A stretch of DNA of 64,000 bases from Balanoglossus misakiensis (lineage: Eukaryota > Hemichordata). The first letter of the stretch is position 1, and each line of letters begins with the position of its first letter. The stretch is taken from contig CM082577.2 in NCBI GenBank assembly GCA_040954595.2, positions 744,001 through 808,000 of the forward strand. Direction: 5' to 3'. A program made the position numbers and the translations under genes. Positions 1-12,600 of this stretch are shown in pieces. The notes under the pieces were generated by a model. It was not told the DNA's origin, did not search any database, and saw nothing but the letters and a program-made list of their open reading frames with translations.

Positions 1-3000
1 GCGAATTTTCAAAATTTCTTCAAATCTTGATAAAAACCATGGGTTATAGCTCATGAAAATGTTCAAAAAAACGACGATTTTTCGAGTTTGCGAATTTTCA
101 AAATTTCTTCAAATCTTGATAAAAACCATGGGTTATAGCTCATGAAAATGTTCAAAAAACGACGATTTTTCAGGTTTGCGAATTTTCAAAATTTCTTCAA
201 ATCTTGATAAAAACCATGGGTTATAGCTCATGAAAATGTTCAAAAAACGACGATTTTTCGAGTTTGCGAATTTTCAAAATGTCTTCAAATCTTGATAAAA
301 ACCATGGGTTATAGCTCATGAAAATGTTCAAAAAACGACGATTTTTCAGGTTTGCGAATTTTCCAAATTTCTTCAAATCTTGATAAAAACCATGGGTTAT
401 AGCTCATGAAAATGTTCAAAAAACGACGATTTTTCAGGTTTGCGAATTTTCAAAATTTCTTCAAATCTTGATAAAAACCATGGGTTATAGCTCATGAAAA
501 TGTTCAAAAAACGACGATTTTTCAGGTTTGCGAATTTTCAAAATTTCTTCAAATCTTGATAAAAACCATGGGTTATAGCTCATGAAAATGTTCAAAAAAC
601 GACGATTTTTCGAGTTTGCGAATTTTCCAAATTTCTTCAAATCTTGATAAAAACCATGGGTTATAGCTCATGAAAATGTTCAAAAAACGACGATTTTTCG
701 AGTTTGCGAATTTTCCAAATTTCTTCAAATCTTGATAAAAACCATGGGTTATAGCTCATGAAAATGTTCAAAAAACGACGATTTTTCAGGTTTGCGAATT
801 TTCAAAATGTCTTCAAATCTTGATAAAAACCATGGGTTATAGCTCATGAAAATGTTCAAAAAACGACGATTTTTCGAGTTTGCGAATTTTCAAAATGTCT
901 TCAAATCTTGATAAAAACCATGGGTTATAGCTCATGAAAATGTTCAAAAAACGACGATTTTTCGAGTTTGCGAATTTTCAAAATTTCTTCAAATCTTGAT
1001 AAAAACCATGGGTTATAGCTCATGAAAATGTTCAAAAAACGACGATTTTTCAGGTTTGCGAATTTTCAAAATTTCTTCAAATCTTGATAAAAACCATGGG
1101 TTATAGCTCATGAAAATGTTCAAAAAACGACGATTTTTCGAGTTTGCGAATTTTCAAAATTTCTTCAAATCTTGATAAAAACCATGGGTTATAGCTCATG
1201 AAAATGTTCAAAAAACGACGATTTTTCGAGTTTGCGAATTTTCCAAATTTCTTCAAATCTTGATAAAAACCATGGGTTATAGCTCATGAAAATGTTCAAA
1301 AAACGACAATTTTTGAGTTTGCGAATTTTCCAAATTTCTTCAAATCTTGATAAAAACCATGGGTTATAGCTCATGAAAATGTTCAAAAAACGACGATTTT
1401 TCGAGTTTGCGAATTTTCCAAATTTCTTCAAATCTTGATAAAAACCATGGGTTATAACTCATGAAAATGTTCAAAAAACGACGATTTTTCGAGTTTGCGA
1501 ATTCCCAAATTTCTTCAAATCTTGATAAAAACCATGGGTTATAGCTCATGAAAATCATCAAAAAACGACGATTTTTCGAGTTTGCGAATTTTCAAAATTT
1601 CTTCAAATCTTGATAAAAACCATGGGTTATAGCTCATGAAAATGTTCAAAAAACGACGATTTTTCGAGTTTGCGAATTTTCAAAATTTCTTCAAATCTTG
1701 ATAAAAACCATGGGTTATAGCTCATGAAAATGTTCAAAAAACGACGATTTTTCGAGTTTGCGAATTTTCAAAATTTCTTCAAATCTTGATAAAAACCATG
1801 GGTTATAGCTCATGAAAATGTTCAAAAAACGACGATTTTTCAGGTTTGCGAATTTTCAAAATTTCTTCAAATCTTGATAAAAACCATGGGTTATAGCTCA
1901 TGAAAATGTTCAAAAAACGACGATTTTTCAGGTTTGCGAATTTTCAAAATTTCTTCAAATCTTGATAAAAACCATGGGTTATAGCTCATGAAAATGTTCA
2001 AAAAACGACGATCTTTCTAGTTTGCGAATTTTCAAAATTTCTTCAAATCTTGATAAAAACCATGGGTTATAGCTCATGAAAATGTTCAAAAAACGACGAT
2101 TTTTCGAGTTTGCGAATTTTCAAAATTTCTTCAAATCTTGATAAAAACCATGAATTATAGCTCATGAAAATGTTCAAAAAACGACGATTTTTCGAGTTTG
2201 CGAATTTTCAAAATTTCTTCAAATCTTGATAAAAACCATGGGTTATAGCTCATGAAAATGTTTAAAAAACGACGATTTTTCAGGTTTGCGAATTTTCAAA
2301 ATTTCTTCAAATCTTGATAAAAACCATGGGTTATAGCTCATGAAAATGTTCAAAAAACGACGATTTTTCAGGTTTGCGAATTTTCAAAATTTCTTCAAAT
2401 CTTGATAAAAACCATGGGTTATAGCTCATGAAAATGTTCAAAAAACGACGATCTTTCTAGTTTGCGAATTTTCAAAATTTCTTCAAATCTTGATAAAAAC
2501 CATGGGTTATAGCTCATGAAAATGTTCAAAAAACGACGATTTTTCGAGTTTGCGAATTTTCCAAATTTCTTCAAATCTTGATAAAAACCATGAATTATAG
2601 CTCATGAAAATGTTCAAAAAACGACGATTTTTCGAGTTTGCGAATTTTCCAAATTTCTTCAAATCTTGATAAAAACCATGGGTTATAGCTCATGAAAATG
2701 TTCAAAAAACGACGATTTTTCAGGTTTGCGAATTTTCAAAATTTCTTCAAATCTTGATAAAAACCATGGGTTATAGCTCATGAAAATGTTCAAAAAACGA
2801 CGATTTTTCGAGTTTGCGAATTTTCAAAATTTCTTCAAATCTTGATAAAAATCATGGGTTATAGCTCATGAAAATGTTTAAAAAACGACGATTTTTCAGG
2901 TTTGCGAATTTTCAAAATTTCTTCAAATCTTGATAAAAACCATGGGTTATAGCTCATGAAAATGTTCAAAAAACGACGATTTTTCGAGTTTGCGAATTTT

Positions 3001-6000
3001 CCAAATTTCTTCAAATCTTGATAAAAACCATGGGTTATAACTCATGAAAATGTTCAAAAAACGACGATTTTTCGAGTTTGCGAATTCCCAAATTTCTTCA
3101 AATCTTGATAAAAACCATGGGTTATAGCTCATGAAAATCATCAAAAAACGACGATTTTTCGAGTTTGCGAATTTTCAAAATTTCTTCAAATCTTGATAAA
3201 AACCATGGGTTATAGCTCATGAAAATGTTCAAAAAACGACGATTTTTCGAGTTTGCGAATTTTCCAAATTTCTTCAAATCTTGATAAAAACCATGGGTTA
3301 TAGCTCATGAAAATGTTCAAAAAACGACGATTTTTCGAGTTTGCGAATTTTCAAAATTTCTTCAAATCTTGATAAAAACCATGGGTTATAGCTCATGAAA
3401 ATGTTTAAAAAACGACGATTTTTCAGGTTTGCGAATTTTCAAAATTTCTTCAAATCTTGATAAAAACCATGGGTTATAGCTCATGAAAATATGTTCAAAA
3501 AACGACGATTTTTCAGGTTTGCGAATTTTCAAAATTTCTTCAAATCTTGATAAAAACCATGGGTTATAGCTCATGAAAATCATCAAAAAACGACGATTTT
3601 TCGAGTTTGCGAATTTTCAAAATTTCTTCAAATCTTGATAAAAACCATGGGTTATAGCTCATGAAAATGTTCAAAAAACGACGATTTTTCGAGTTTGCGA
3701 ATTTTCAAAATTTCTTCAAATCTTGATAAAAACCATGGGTTATAGCTCATGAAAATGTTCAAAAAACGACGATTTTTCGAGTTTGCGAATTTTCAAAATT
3801 TCTTCAAATCTTGATAAAAACCATGGGTTATAGCTCATGAAAATGTTCAAAAAACGACGATTTTTCAGGTTTGCGAATTTTCAAAATTTCTTCAAATCTT
3901 GATAAAAACCATGGGTTATAGCTCATGAAAATGTTCAAAAAACGACGATTTTTCAGGTTTGCGAATTTTCAAAATTTCTTCAAATCTTGATAAAAACCAT
4001 GGGTTATAGCTCATGAAAATGTTCAAAAAACGACGATCTTTCTAGTTTGCGAATTTTCAAAATTTCTTCAAATCTTGATAAAAACCATGGGTTATAGCTC
4101 ATGAAAATGTTCAAAAAACGACGATTTTTCGAGTTTGCGAATTTTCAAAATTTCTTCAAATCTTGATAAAAACCATGAATTATAGCTCATGAAAATGTTC
4201 AAAAAACGACGATTTTTCGAGTTTGCGAATTTTCAAAATTTCTTCAAATCTTGATAAAAACCATGGGTTATAGCTCATGAAAATGTTTAAAAAACGACGA
4301 TTTTTCAGGTTTGCGAATTTTCAAAATTTCTTCAAATCTTGATAAAAACCATGGGTTATAGCTCATGAAAATGTTCAAAAAACGACGATTTTTCAGGTTT
4401 GCGAATTTTCAAAATTTCTTCAAATCTTGATAAAAACCATGGGTTATAGCTCATGAAAATGTTCAAAAAACGACGATCTTTCTAGTTTGCGAATTTTCAA
4501 AATTTCTTCAAATCTTGATAAAAACCATGGGTTATAGCTCATGAAAATGTTCAAAAAACGACGATTTTTCGAGTTTGCGAATTTTCCAAATTTCTTCAAA
4601 TCTTGATAAAAACCATGAATTATAGCTCATGAAAATGTTCAAAAAATCGACGATTTTTCGAGTTTGCGAATTTTCCAAATTTCTTCAAATCTTGATAAAA
4701 ACCATGGGTTATAGCTCATGAAAATGTTCAAAAAACGACGATTTTTCAGGTTTGCGAATTTTCAAAATTTCTTCAAATCTTGATAAAAACCATGGGTTAT
4801 AGCTCATGAAAATGTGCAAAAAACGACGATTTTTCGAGTTTGCGAATTTTCAAAATTTCTTCAAATCTTGATAAAAACCATGGGTTATAGCTCATGAAAA
4901 TGTTCAAAAAACGACGATTTTTCGAGTTTGCGAATTTTCAAAATTTCTTCAAATCTTGATAAAAACCATGGGTTATAGCTCATGAAAATGTTCAAAAAAC
5001 GACGATTTTTCGAGTTTGCGAATTTTCAAAATTTCTTCAAATCTTGATAAAAACCATGGGTTATAGCTCATGAAAATGTTCAAAAAACGACGATTTTTCG
5101 AGTTTGCGAATTTTCCAAATTTCTTCAAATCTTGATAAAAACCATGGGTTATAGCTCATGAAAATGTTCAAAAAACGACGATTTTTCGAGTTTGCGAATT
5201 TTCAAAATTTCTTCAAATCTTGATAAAAATCATGGGTTATAGCTCATGAAAATGTTTAAAAAACGACGATTTTTCAGGTTTGCGAATTTTCAAAATTTCT
5301 TCAAATCTTGATAAAAACCATGGGTTATAGCTCATGAAAATGTTCAAAAAACGACGATTTTTCGAGTTTGCGAATTTTCCAAATTTCTTCAAATCTTGAT
5401 AAAAACCATGGGTTATAACTCATGAAAATGTTCAAAAAACGACGATTTTTCGAGTTTGCGAATTCCCAAATTTCTTCAAATCTTGATAAAAACCATGGGT
5501 TATAGCTCATGAAAATCATCAAAAAACGACGATTTTTCGAGTTTGCGAATTTTCAAAATTTCTTCAAATCTTGATAAAAACCATGGGTTATAGCTCATGA
5601 AAATGTTCAAAAAACGACGATTTTTCGAGTTTGCGAATTTTCAAAATTTCTTCAAATCTTGATAAAAACCATGGGTTATAGCTCATGAAAATGTTCAAAA
5701 AACGACGATTTTTCGAGTTTGCGAATTTTCCAAATTTCTTCAAATCTTGATAAAAACCATGGGTTATAGCTCATGAAAATGTTTAAAAAACGACGATTTT
5801 TCAGGTTTGCGAATTTTCAAAATTTCTTCAAATCTTGATAAAAACCATGGGTTATAGCTCATGAAAATGTTCAAAAAACGACGATTTTTCAGGTTTGCGA
5901 ATTTTCAAAATTTCTTCAAATCTTGATAAAAACCATGGGTTATAGCTCATGAAAATGTTCAAAAAACGACGATTTTTCTAGTTTGCGAATTTTCAAAATT

Positions 6001-7297
6001 TCTTCAAATCTTGATAAAAACCATGGGTTATAGCTCATGAAAATGTTCAAAAAACGACGATTTTTCGAGTTTGCGAATTTTCCAAATTTCTTCAAATATT
6101 GATAAAAACCATGAATTATAGCTCATGAAAATGTTCAAAAAACGACGATTTTTCGAGTTTGCGAATTTTCCAAATTTCTTCAAATCTTGATAAAAACCAT
6201 GGGTTATAGCTCATGAAAATGTTCAAAAAACGACGATTTTTCAGGTTTGCGAATTTTCAAAATTTCTTCAAATCTTGATAAAAACCATGGGTTATAGCTC
6301 ATGAAAATGTGCAAAAAACGACGATTTTTCGAGTTTGCGAATTTTCAAAATTTCTTCAAATCTTGATAAAAACCATGGGTTATAGCTCATGAAAATGTTC
6401 AAAAAACGACGATTTTTCGAGTTTGCGAATTTTCAAAATTTCTTCAAATCTTGATAAAAACCATGGGTTATAGCTCATGAAAATGTTCAAAAAACGACGA
6501 TTTTTCGAGTTTGCGAATTTTCAAAATTTCTTCAAATCTTGATAAAAACCATGGGTTATAGCTCATGAAAATGTTCAAAAAACGACGATTTTTCGAGTTT
6601 GCGAATTTTCCAAATTTCTTCAAATCTTGATAAAAACCATGGGTTATAGCTCATGAAAATGTTCAAAAAACGACGATTTTTCGAGTTTGCGAATTTTCAA
6701 AATTTCTTCAAATCTTGATAAAAATCATGGGTTATAGCTCATGAAAATGTTCAAAAAACGACGATTTTTCAGGTTTGCGAATTTTCAAAATTTCTTCAAA
6801 TCTTGATAAAAACCATGGGTTATAGCTCATGAAAATGTTCAAAAAACGACGATTTTTCGAGTTTGCGAATTTTCCAAATTTCTTCAAATCTTGATAAAAA
6901 CCATGGGTTATAGCTCATGAAAATCATCAATAAACGACGATTTTTCGAGTTTGCGAATTTTCAAAATTTCTTCAAATCTTGATAAAAATCATGGGTTATA
7001 GCTCATGAAAATGTTTAAAAAACGACGATTTTTCAGGTTTGCGAATTTTCAAAATTTCTTCAAATCTTGATAAAAACCATGGGTTATAGCTCATGAAAAT
7101 GTTCAAAAACGACGATTTTTCGAGTTTGCGAATTTTCAAAATTTCTTCAAATCTTGATAAAAACCATGGGTTATAGCTCATGAAAATCATCAATAAACGA
7201 CGATTTTTCGAGTTTGCGAATTTTCAAAATTTCTTCAAATCTTGATAAAAACCATCGGTTATAGCTCATGAAAATGTTCAAAAAACGACGATTTTTC
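1..7297. repeat. 88-bp satellite tandem array (about 83 copies)
   Basis: A head-to-tail array of an 88-bp unit beginning gcgaattttcaaaatttctt, with about 83 near-identical copies. It runs off the left edge and stops abruptly at about 7297, where unique sequence begins with tttgtaaacc. Units differ mainly at the junction heptamer (cgagttt, caggttt or ctagttt), at tcaaaat versus tccaaat, at atgggtt versus atgaatt, and at gttcaa versus catcaa. These marker variants recur in blocks, so the array has higher-order structure. The short minus-strand open frames reading MSYNPWFLSRFEEI are by-products: 88 is not a multiple of 3, so frames rotate between units. I see no reason to call any of them coding. 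Confidence 0.97.
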
Positions 7298-9674
7298 TTT
7301 GTAAACCCCACCGTAAGGTGTAGAATATCCTAATACACAAATCCATGAGTTTTCTAGCCTGTTTTCACACTGTCAGATTTAGATCGTTGCTGCAATACAT
7401 CACTTTTTGCAATTCAAAACAGGTGCATACATAATCTACAAGAATAGACCATGAAGTCGGGTAGTGCACATTAACATGAGTCAAATGTTGAATGAAGTAT
7501 GATGTCATACAAACAGAACACCTGGATGTAAGGTCACTCAGGGGTCATGAAAGTGGCCCATTTCATAATATAAATCACACACTCCAACTGTATTGTGAAT
7601 AGAAGTTTATTCAAGACACGTTCACATGAAGTCAAAAACATGAAAAAATATTACAAAAATATGAAAGAAATATTAGCAAAAAAGGAACTATAAAGTATTA
7701 CAAAACTGACTTGAAAGTAATGTTGCATCATTTGTGAAGCAAAAAAGAGAATTTTGACATGTTAGGCGAAAAAACATTTTAGGGTACAACAACCATGCTT
7801 TTATTAACTTGGTTGCTTCAAGCAATACCTACTTGAGCATTTCATTACTAATTGATGTTAACAAAAATACATAGCTTAGTAAAATACATGAAAAAATAAT
7901 TTATCCACTGAAAGCTGCTGTTACAGAAAAATGACAAAGTTGTGTCAGACAATTTGAATTTGTCTACCAAATATTTACAAAAGATTATTAGATTTACTGC
8001 AAACTGGGATGGAACACCGTGTCTGAGCAAATTGTTGTCACCGACTGATTTGAAATTCATTTTTATCTTCCGCCACAGACAACAGTTTGAACAGAAATGT
8101 ACATCAAACCATACAAGTAAGATTATAGTATACAATTTATTGATCATTTTCGAAGGAGAGAAAAATCGAGGCAGCAACTGAGACAAGGTGACGTTACAAA
8201 ACATATCACAAAGTGCAGTTGATCCTGCTCGACTAGACTGAGCCAAATTGCAAGAATGTAGAGTATAAAAAAGTTAGTAGTAGGTTAGCAGAAAATATGT
8301 AATTATAACACATGGCATGGTTACACCATGGATATACATGTACTGTATATAAAGAATATCCATGGTTACACTGAGTTTGGTCGCTTGGCTTTACAGAAAT
8401 CGTTCACACTAATTATCAATGATTGAAAACAACATTCTTGATTGTCAGAAAATATTCTACTCCAAGTACAAATGCTGACTTGTTCTCTATGGCTGTGTAG
8501 TTACATGTATCAGTCATGGCTACAAGGTCAGAGATACACAAGAAATGTGAGTCCTTAATGTTACAGAAAAGTTCTCTGAAAATTGATTCACTGGCAGCAA
8601 AAAAACTGAACCAAAGGCAGACATGAATTTGTCCTCTAGAGGGCGCAATAGCAGAACCACAAGTTCCAGACCAGCGCAGACGAGGGTTTTGATGGAGTTT
8701 TGCTCATACAGGGTGTTTTAGGAATGTCCAGATCTAAGCATTTCCTTAAATGTCACATTTAACAGATTGTTCATAAAGATCAATAACTTTTATTCCACCA
8801 GTATATGAGGACATTTGGTTAGCATAATATTGTCAAATTTCATCGAACAAATCGAGTCAAACATGAATTTCACACATTGTACGAGGCACTGATTATCTTA
8901 CAAATGCACAAAGACGAAACTGAAAAGCCCTCAAATTTTAACTGCATCAAATAAACATCTGGAATCATTAACATTGTTCACAAGAATCAAACAAACCAGC
9001 CATGTTAACAAGATTAGTAAAATTATTGCTACATCAGAGCATGTTTTGATCAAAAGGACGTCTTAGCAAACATTTTCATTTTCAAAAGTGGTAGGTCAAA
9101 GGTCATCTAATTATTTTCTAAAGACAGGTAAATAAACAGTGAATCTGCTAATAATACTTAACACATGCATTTCTTCACATAACATAATACTATACTAGTA
9201 TAGGTCACAGTCCCTCCACTTTCTTGAGGGACTGTGTTTAGGTGAAGATCTTGAAAATCGCAACACCTAAAAGCTTATGAAGTTAGCATCTTATACAAAA
9301 TGTTGTTCATGGTTATGGTTACTATGGCAGCAATTTCATTTTTTTTTCAAAGACAACACCAGCCAATAAAAGTGACAGTTTTCAATTCACATTTTCCACA
9401 AGAACATCAGAAAATATTCCACTTGCATCTTGAAAGTGACGCACCATTCCTTTCATTCATAAACAGTGACACATACGTGTTCCATGCAGCTTATTTCTCC
9501 AATCACAAAACATCAATCATTTTTAATCAACTTATAGTAAATTTAATCACTTTCATGCTTAATTTGTGGAATTACACAAATTTAGAATATACAGAAATTG
9601 CGATGTTTTCTGACTGAATGCTGTTTACCCTCATGGCCAGTCAACAGGTGTATACTGTTGCCTCCCTTTTCCTC
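7298..9674 (-). other. 3' untranslated region and polyadenylation signal of the septin gene
   Basis: A stretch of about 2.4 kb downstream of the septin stop codon with no convincing coding frame. On the minus strand an AATAAA sits at 7606-7611, which would place cleavage near 7585-7595 and give a 3' UTR of about 2.1 kb in the last exon. The remaining 290 bp separate the gene end from the satellite edge. A short inverted repeat (cacagtccctc at 9206-9216 against gagggactgtg at 9226-9236) could form a hairpin. The extent of the UTR is inferred. Confidence 0.55.
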
Positions 9675-12600
9675 TCAACACCTACTCTCCTCCATACCAT
9701 TAACTGCCTTTTCCAATCCGTTGACTGCTTTCTCACGTCCTTTGAGTCTCTCCCGGCGGAATTTCTCGTAATGAACACTATCAGTGACATCTTTCAAGTC
9801 TTGCATGTGTGTTCTGACAAGCATGTCTCTCAGGTGAGCAAATTCACAATGAACTTTATTTTCAACTGAGGGAAAAAGGAAAACAGAAATTAATTCCATG
9901 CAAATTCGACGCCAGGCTTCAGACAGAATTAATGGTACATTAGATGCTGTTTGGATCAGTTCTTTCATAGCCACAACTCACCCCATTGTTGCTATGGTTC
10001 GACCCAAACACAAGGAGAAAGGATCAAAGAGTAACCCATTATATGCAATGTACAGAGGCAGAGGGGTCAGACACGCATTTGTTGGAAGCAAAAGGAGGCA
10101 AAGAGACTGAAAAGGAGGGTCAAAACATGAAGCTGTTTTCGGAGGTTCTATCATTGTAACCACAGAGCAGAGCTAGCTCTCCAGAGCTGTCATTACCATA
10201 CATTTTCACTGGGGTGAGGTCAGAGGTCAAAGCCCTGAGGCTCTCATAAGTCAAACAGCACAAATCATAGAAAGAAAACATTCAAATCGAACACAAAAAA
10301 TATTAGCAATAGCTACAGAAAAAGGAGATCATATCAAAACATGAAAGTTTAAATAATTTGCACAAATGAGCATGTGATTGCTTTTCTATTTTACACTCAC
10401 CTTCTATAAGACCCCAATTGGTTTTTCTGCCTAGAGTTGGTTTGCCATTGACTTGGTATACTTTGTCGCTACCCACCACAGCAAATGGCATTTTGTCCTG
10501 TAATTAAAAAGACATTGAACTTTAACCCAAGCTGCTGAGGTCATGACCTCACTTCCTTCCTACAGCTGCATCTAGCTGTGTGATATGTATCAATCGAGGG
10601 AGAGACCCCCTCATACAAAAAGCCACACACACACACACACAGTACAATAGAATTCACTATCTGCACTGCCTGCCTGGGAGGTCCTTGGCAACATTTCTCC
10701 CCGAGTCTGATAAATTATTTTTATCTTCATACTGAATAGTTTATGACAAATTGACTGATATTTTTACTGTCTTACATAAATTTTCATAACTGGGGGAAAT
10801 GTGATCCTGCAGTTATCAAGGTTTGGTCATATATTTTCACATTTTGACTTCTCACCCAAATGGTTTGGTATGATCCATTTTGGGAAGAATGTCACAACTG
10901 GATCCAAACAATGGTAAAGAGGATGGAAAGGTCTGATTATGTTGAGATTTTATGTTCACTCACCCTGAGATTTGAATTGACAATAATGTCTTCTTCATCT
11001 TCATCTAGATGTTTCATGGGATAGATGCTAATGCCATTCCTCTCAAGATCTTCCCTGATCTGAAAGAGACAGAGAAATAAACATTTTGACTGATGATAAT
11101 TATTTAAAAATCAAAATAATATGAGGTGTCCTTAAAAGACAGGGTTCACTGTAGTTGAATATTGACGAAACACAAAAGATCTTAAAATGTCTACTTCAGA
11201 TGGTTTGAGCCATCATCCCATGTATATGCATGTTCATGTCTGCACCATCTTTGAATACAAATCCACAGAGACTGGGCACAGTAGCTCATCGCTTCAAAAT
11301 CCATTGAGATAAAATCCACCATTACAAACCTTCTTTTTAAATTCTAGTCTCTCTTCTACTGTTAAAGTGTCTGCCTTGGCTATGACAGGTACTATATTAA
11401 CACACTTATCCAACCGACTCATAAACTCTATGTCTAGTGGTTTTAACCTGAGAGGGGGGAAAAAGACAGAAAAAAATTCGAAAGAATAAACCTTGTAATA
11501 CTTTGAGTGTATAGCCTTTAATGAGACAAATGTTGATACATAACCTTAGATATTCCTGAAGACATGGAGGAAGTATGAGAAACAATATCATGGAACATTG
11601 TTCACAATGATCAACCCAATGAGTTTGTGCATCTCATCATGTATACATGTAACAGAATTTTAGTTACAATAACAAAGTTTGATCATGAACACTTCCTTGA
11701 AACTGGCAAAGAAGCTCTGTATCCTGTGGGTTTGAAATTCCCTATAAATACCACACAGATTTCCTGTCAAAGGAAACACAGAATGCACACCCTGGATGTT
11801 GGTATGCCACGGTACGAGAACAAACAACACAGCCATCCCCAATCACTCCATCTCAAATCTTACCTGTGACCAGTAGGAGCAACAAAATAAAGACAGCAAT
11901 GTACTCTTGTGTCAGGAATATGTCTTTTACGGTTGACACTAATTTCTTCACATAAATATTTCTCATATTGTTCATTGATGTATTCTATAATTGGAAGCCA
12001 GCTGAAAAACAAAGATGAAAGAATATATCATTTGTCAATTGGGAAGTTTTCATGGAGGAAATGTGGAGTAATGTTTTTATTATTATATATTTAAAAGGTG
12101 TGATGAAACATTCCAAACAAAACTTACCAATTTTCATTGTTGATATGATCACCAAATCCAGGTGTATCAGTCACTGTTAATTTCAGCTTGACACTCTTTT
12201 CCTCAATGACTGCAAGAGAAAAAAATTCACATCATCCACTTTCGGAAACATCTGAAACTTTTAACAGCTTTAGACCCATTACTGGGTAACTATGTTACAG
12301 ATGGAAAACTTACTACAACATATAGTACAGAGTAAACATCAAATATATCAACTTTATTCTGTAGACCAGTTTCAATTCCTCAACAGCTCATCTGTGCTTC
12401 CATAAATTGTGCATTCAGCTGACATATCAAAACCAACAGGAAATCAATGATTTGCGACTCGAACTAAAAACTTACATGACATGGTTTCTATCACCATGGC
12501 CATATCCCTCTCTTTATGATTGATTTGTTCTATGATTCATGAATTTGGAAAGATGATTCTAACACTATTGTGCAAGAAATCAACTCAACATTGTGTTATG

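Noticed and set aside
1189-7193. Repeated 60-80 residue open frames in the satellite (MSYNPWFLSRFEEI pattern)
   Set aside because: They arise from a repeated non-coding unit whose length is not a multiple of 3. They have no promoter, splice or family context.
1-7297. CRISPR-like array
   Set aside because: Units are contiguous with no variable spacers, and the genome is eukaryotic.
7848-8246. 132-residue minus-strand open frame downstream of septin
   Set aside because: It lies in the 3' UTR region, has no resemblance to a known protein and shows AT-rich chance composition.
9206-9236. Phrase ttcttgagggactgtg, with similar phrases near 32353 and 46323
   Set aside because: Suggested a dispersed repeat, but the similarity is only about 15 bp and does not extend, so no element can be defined.
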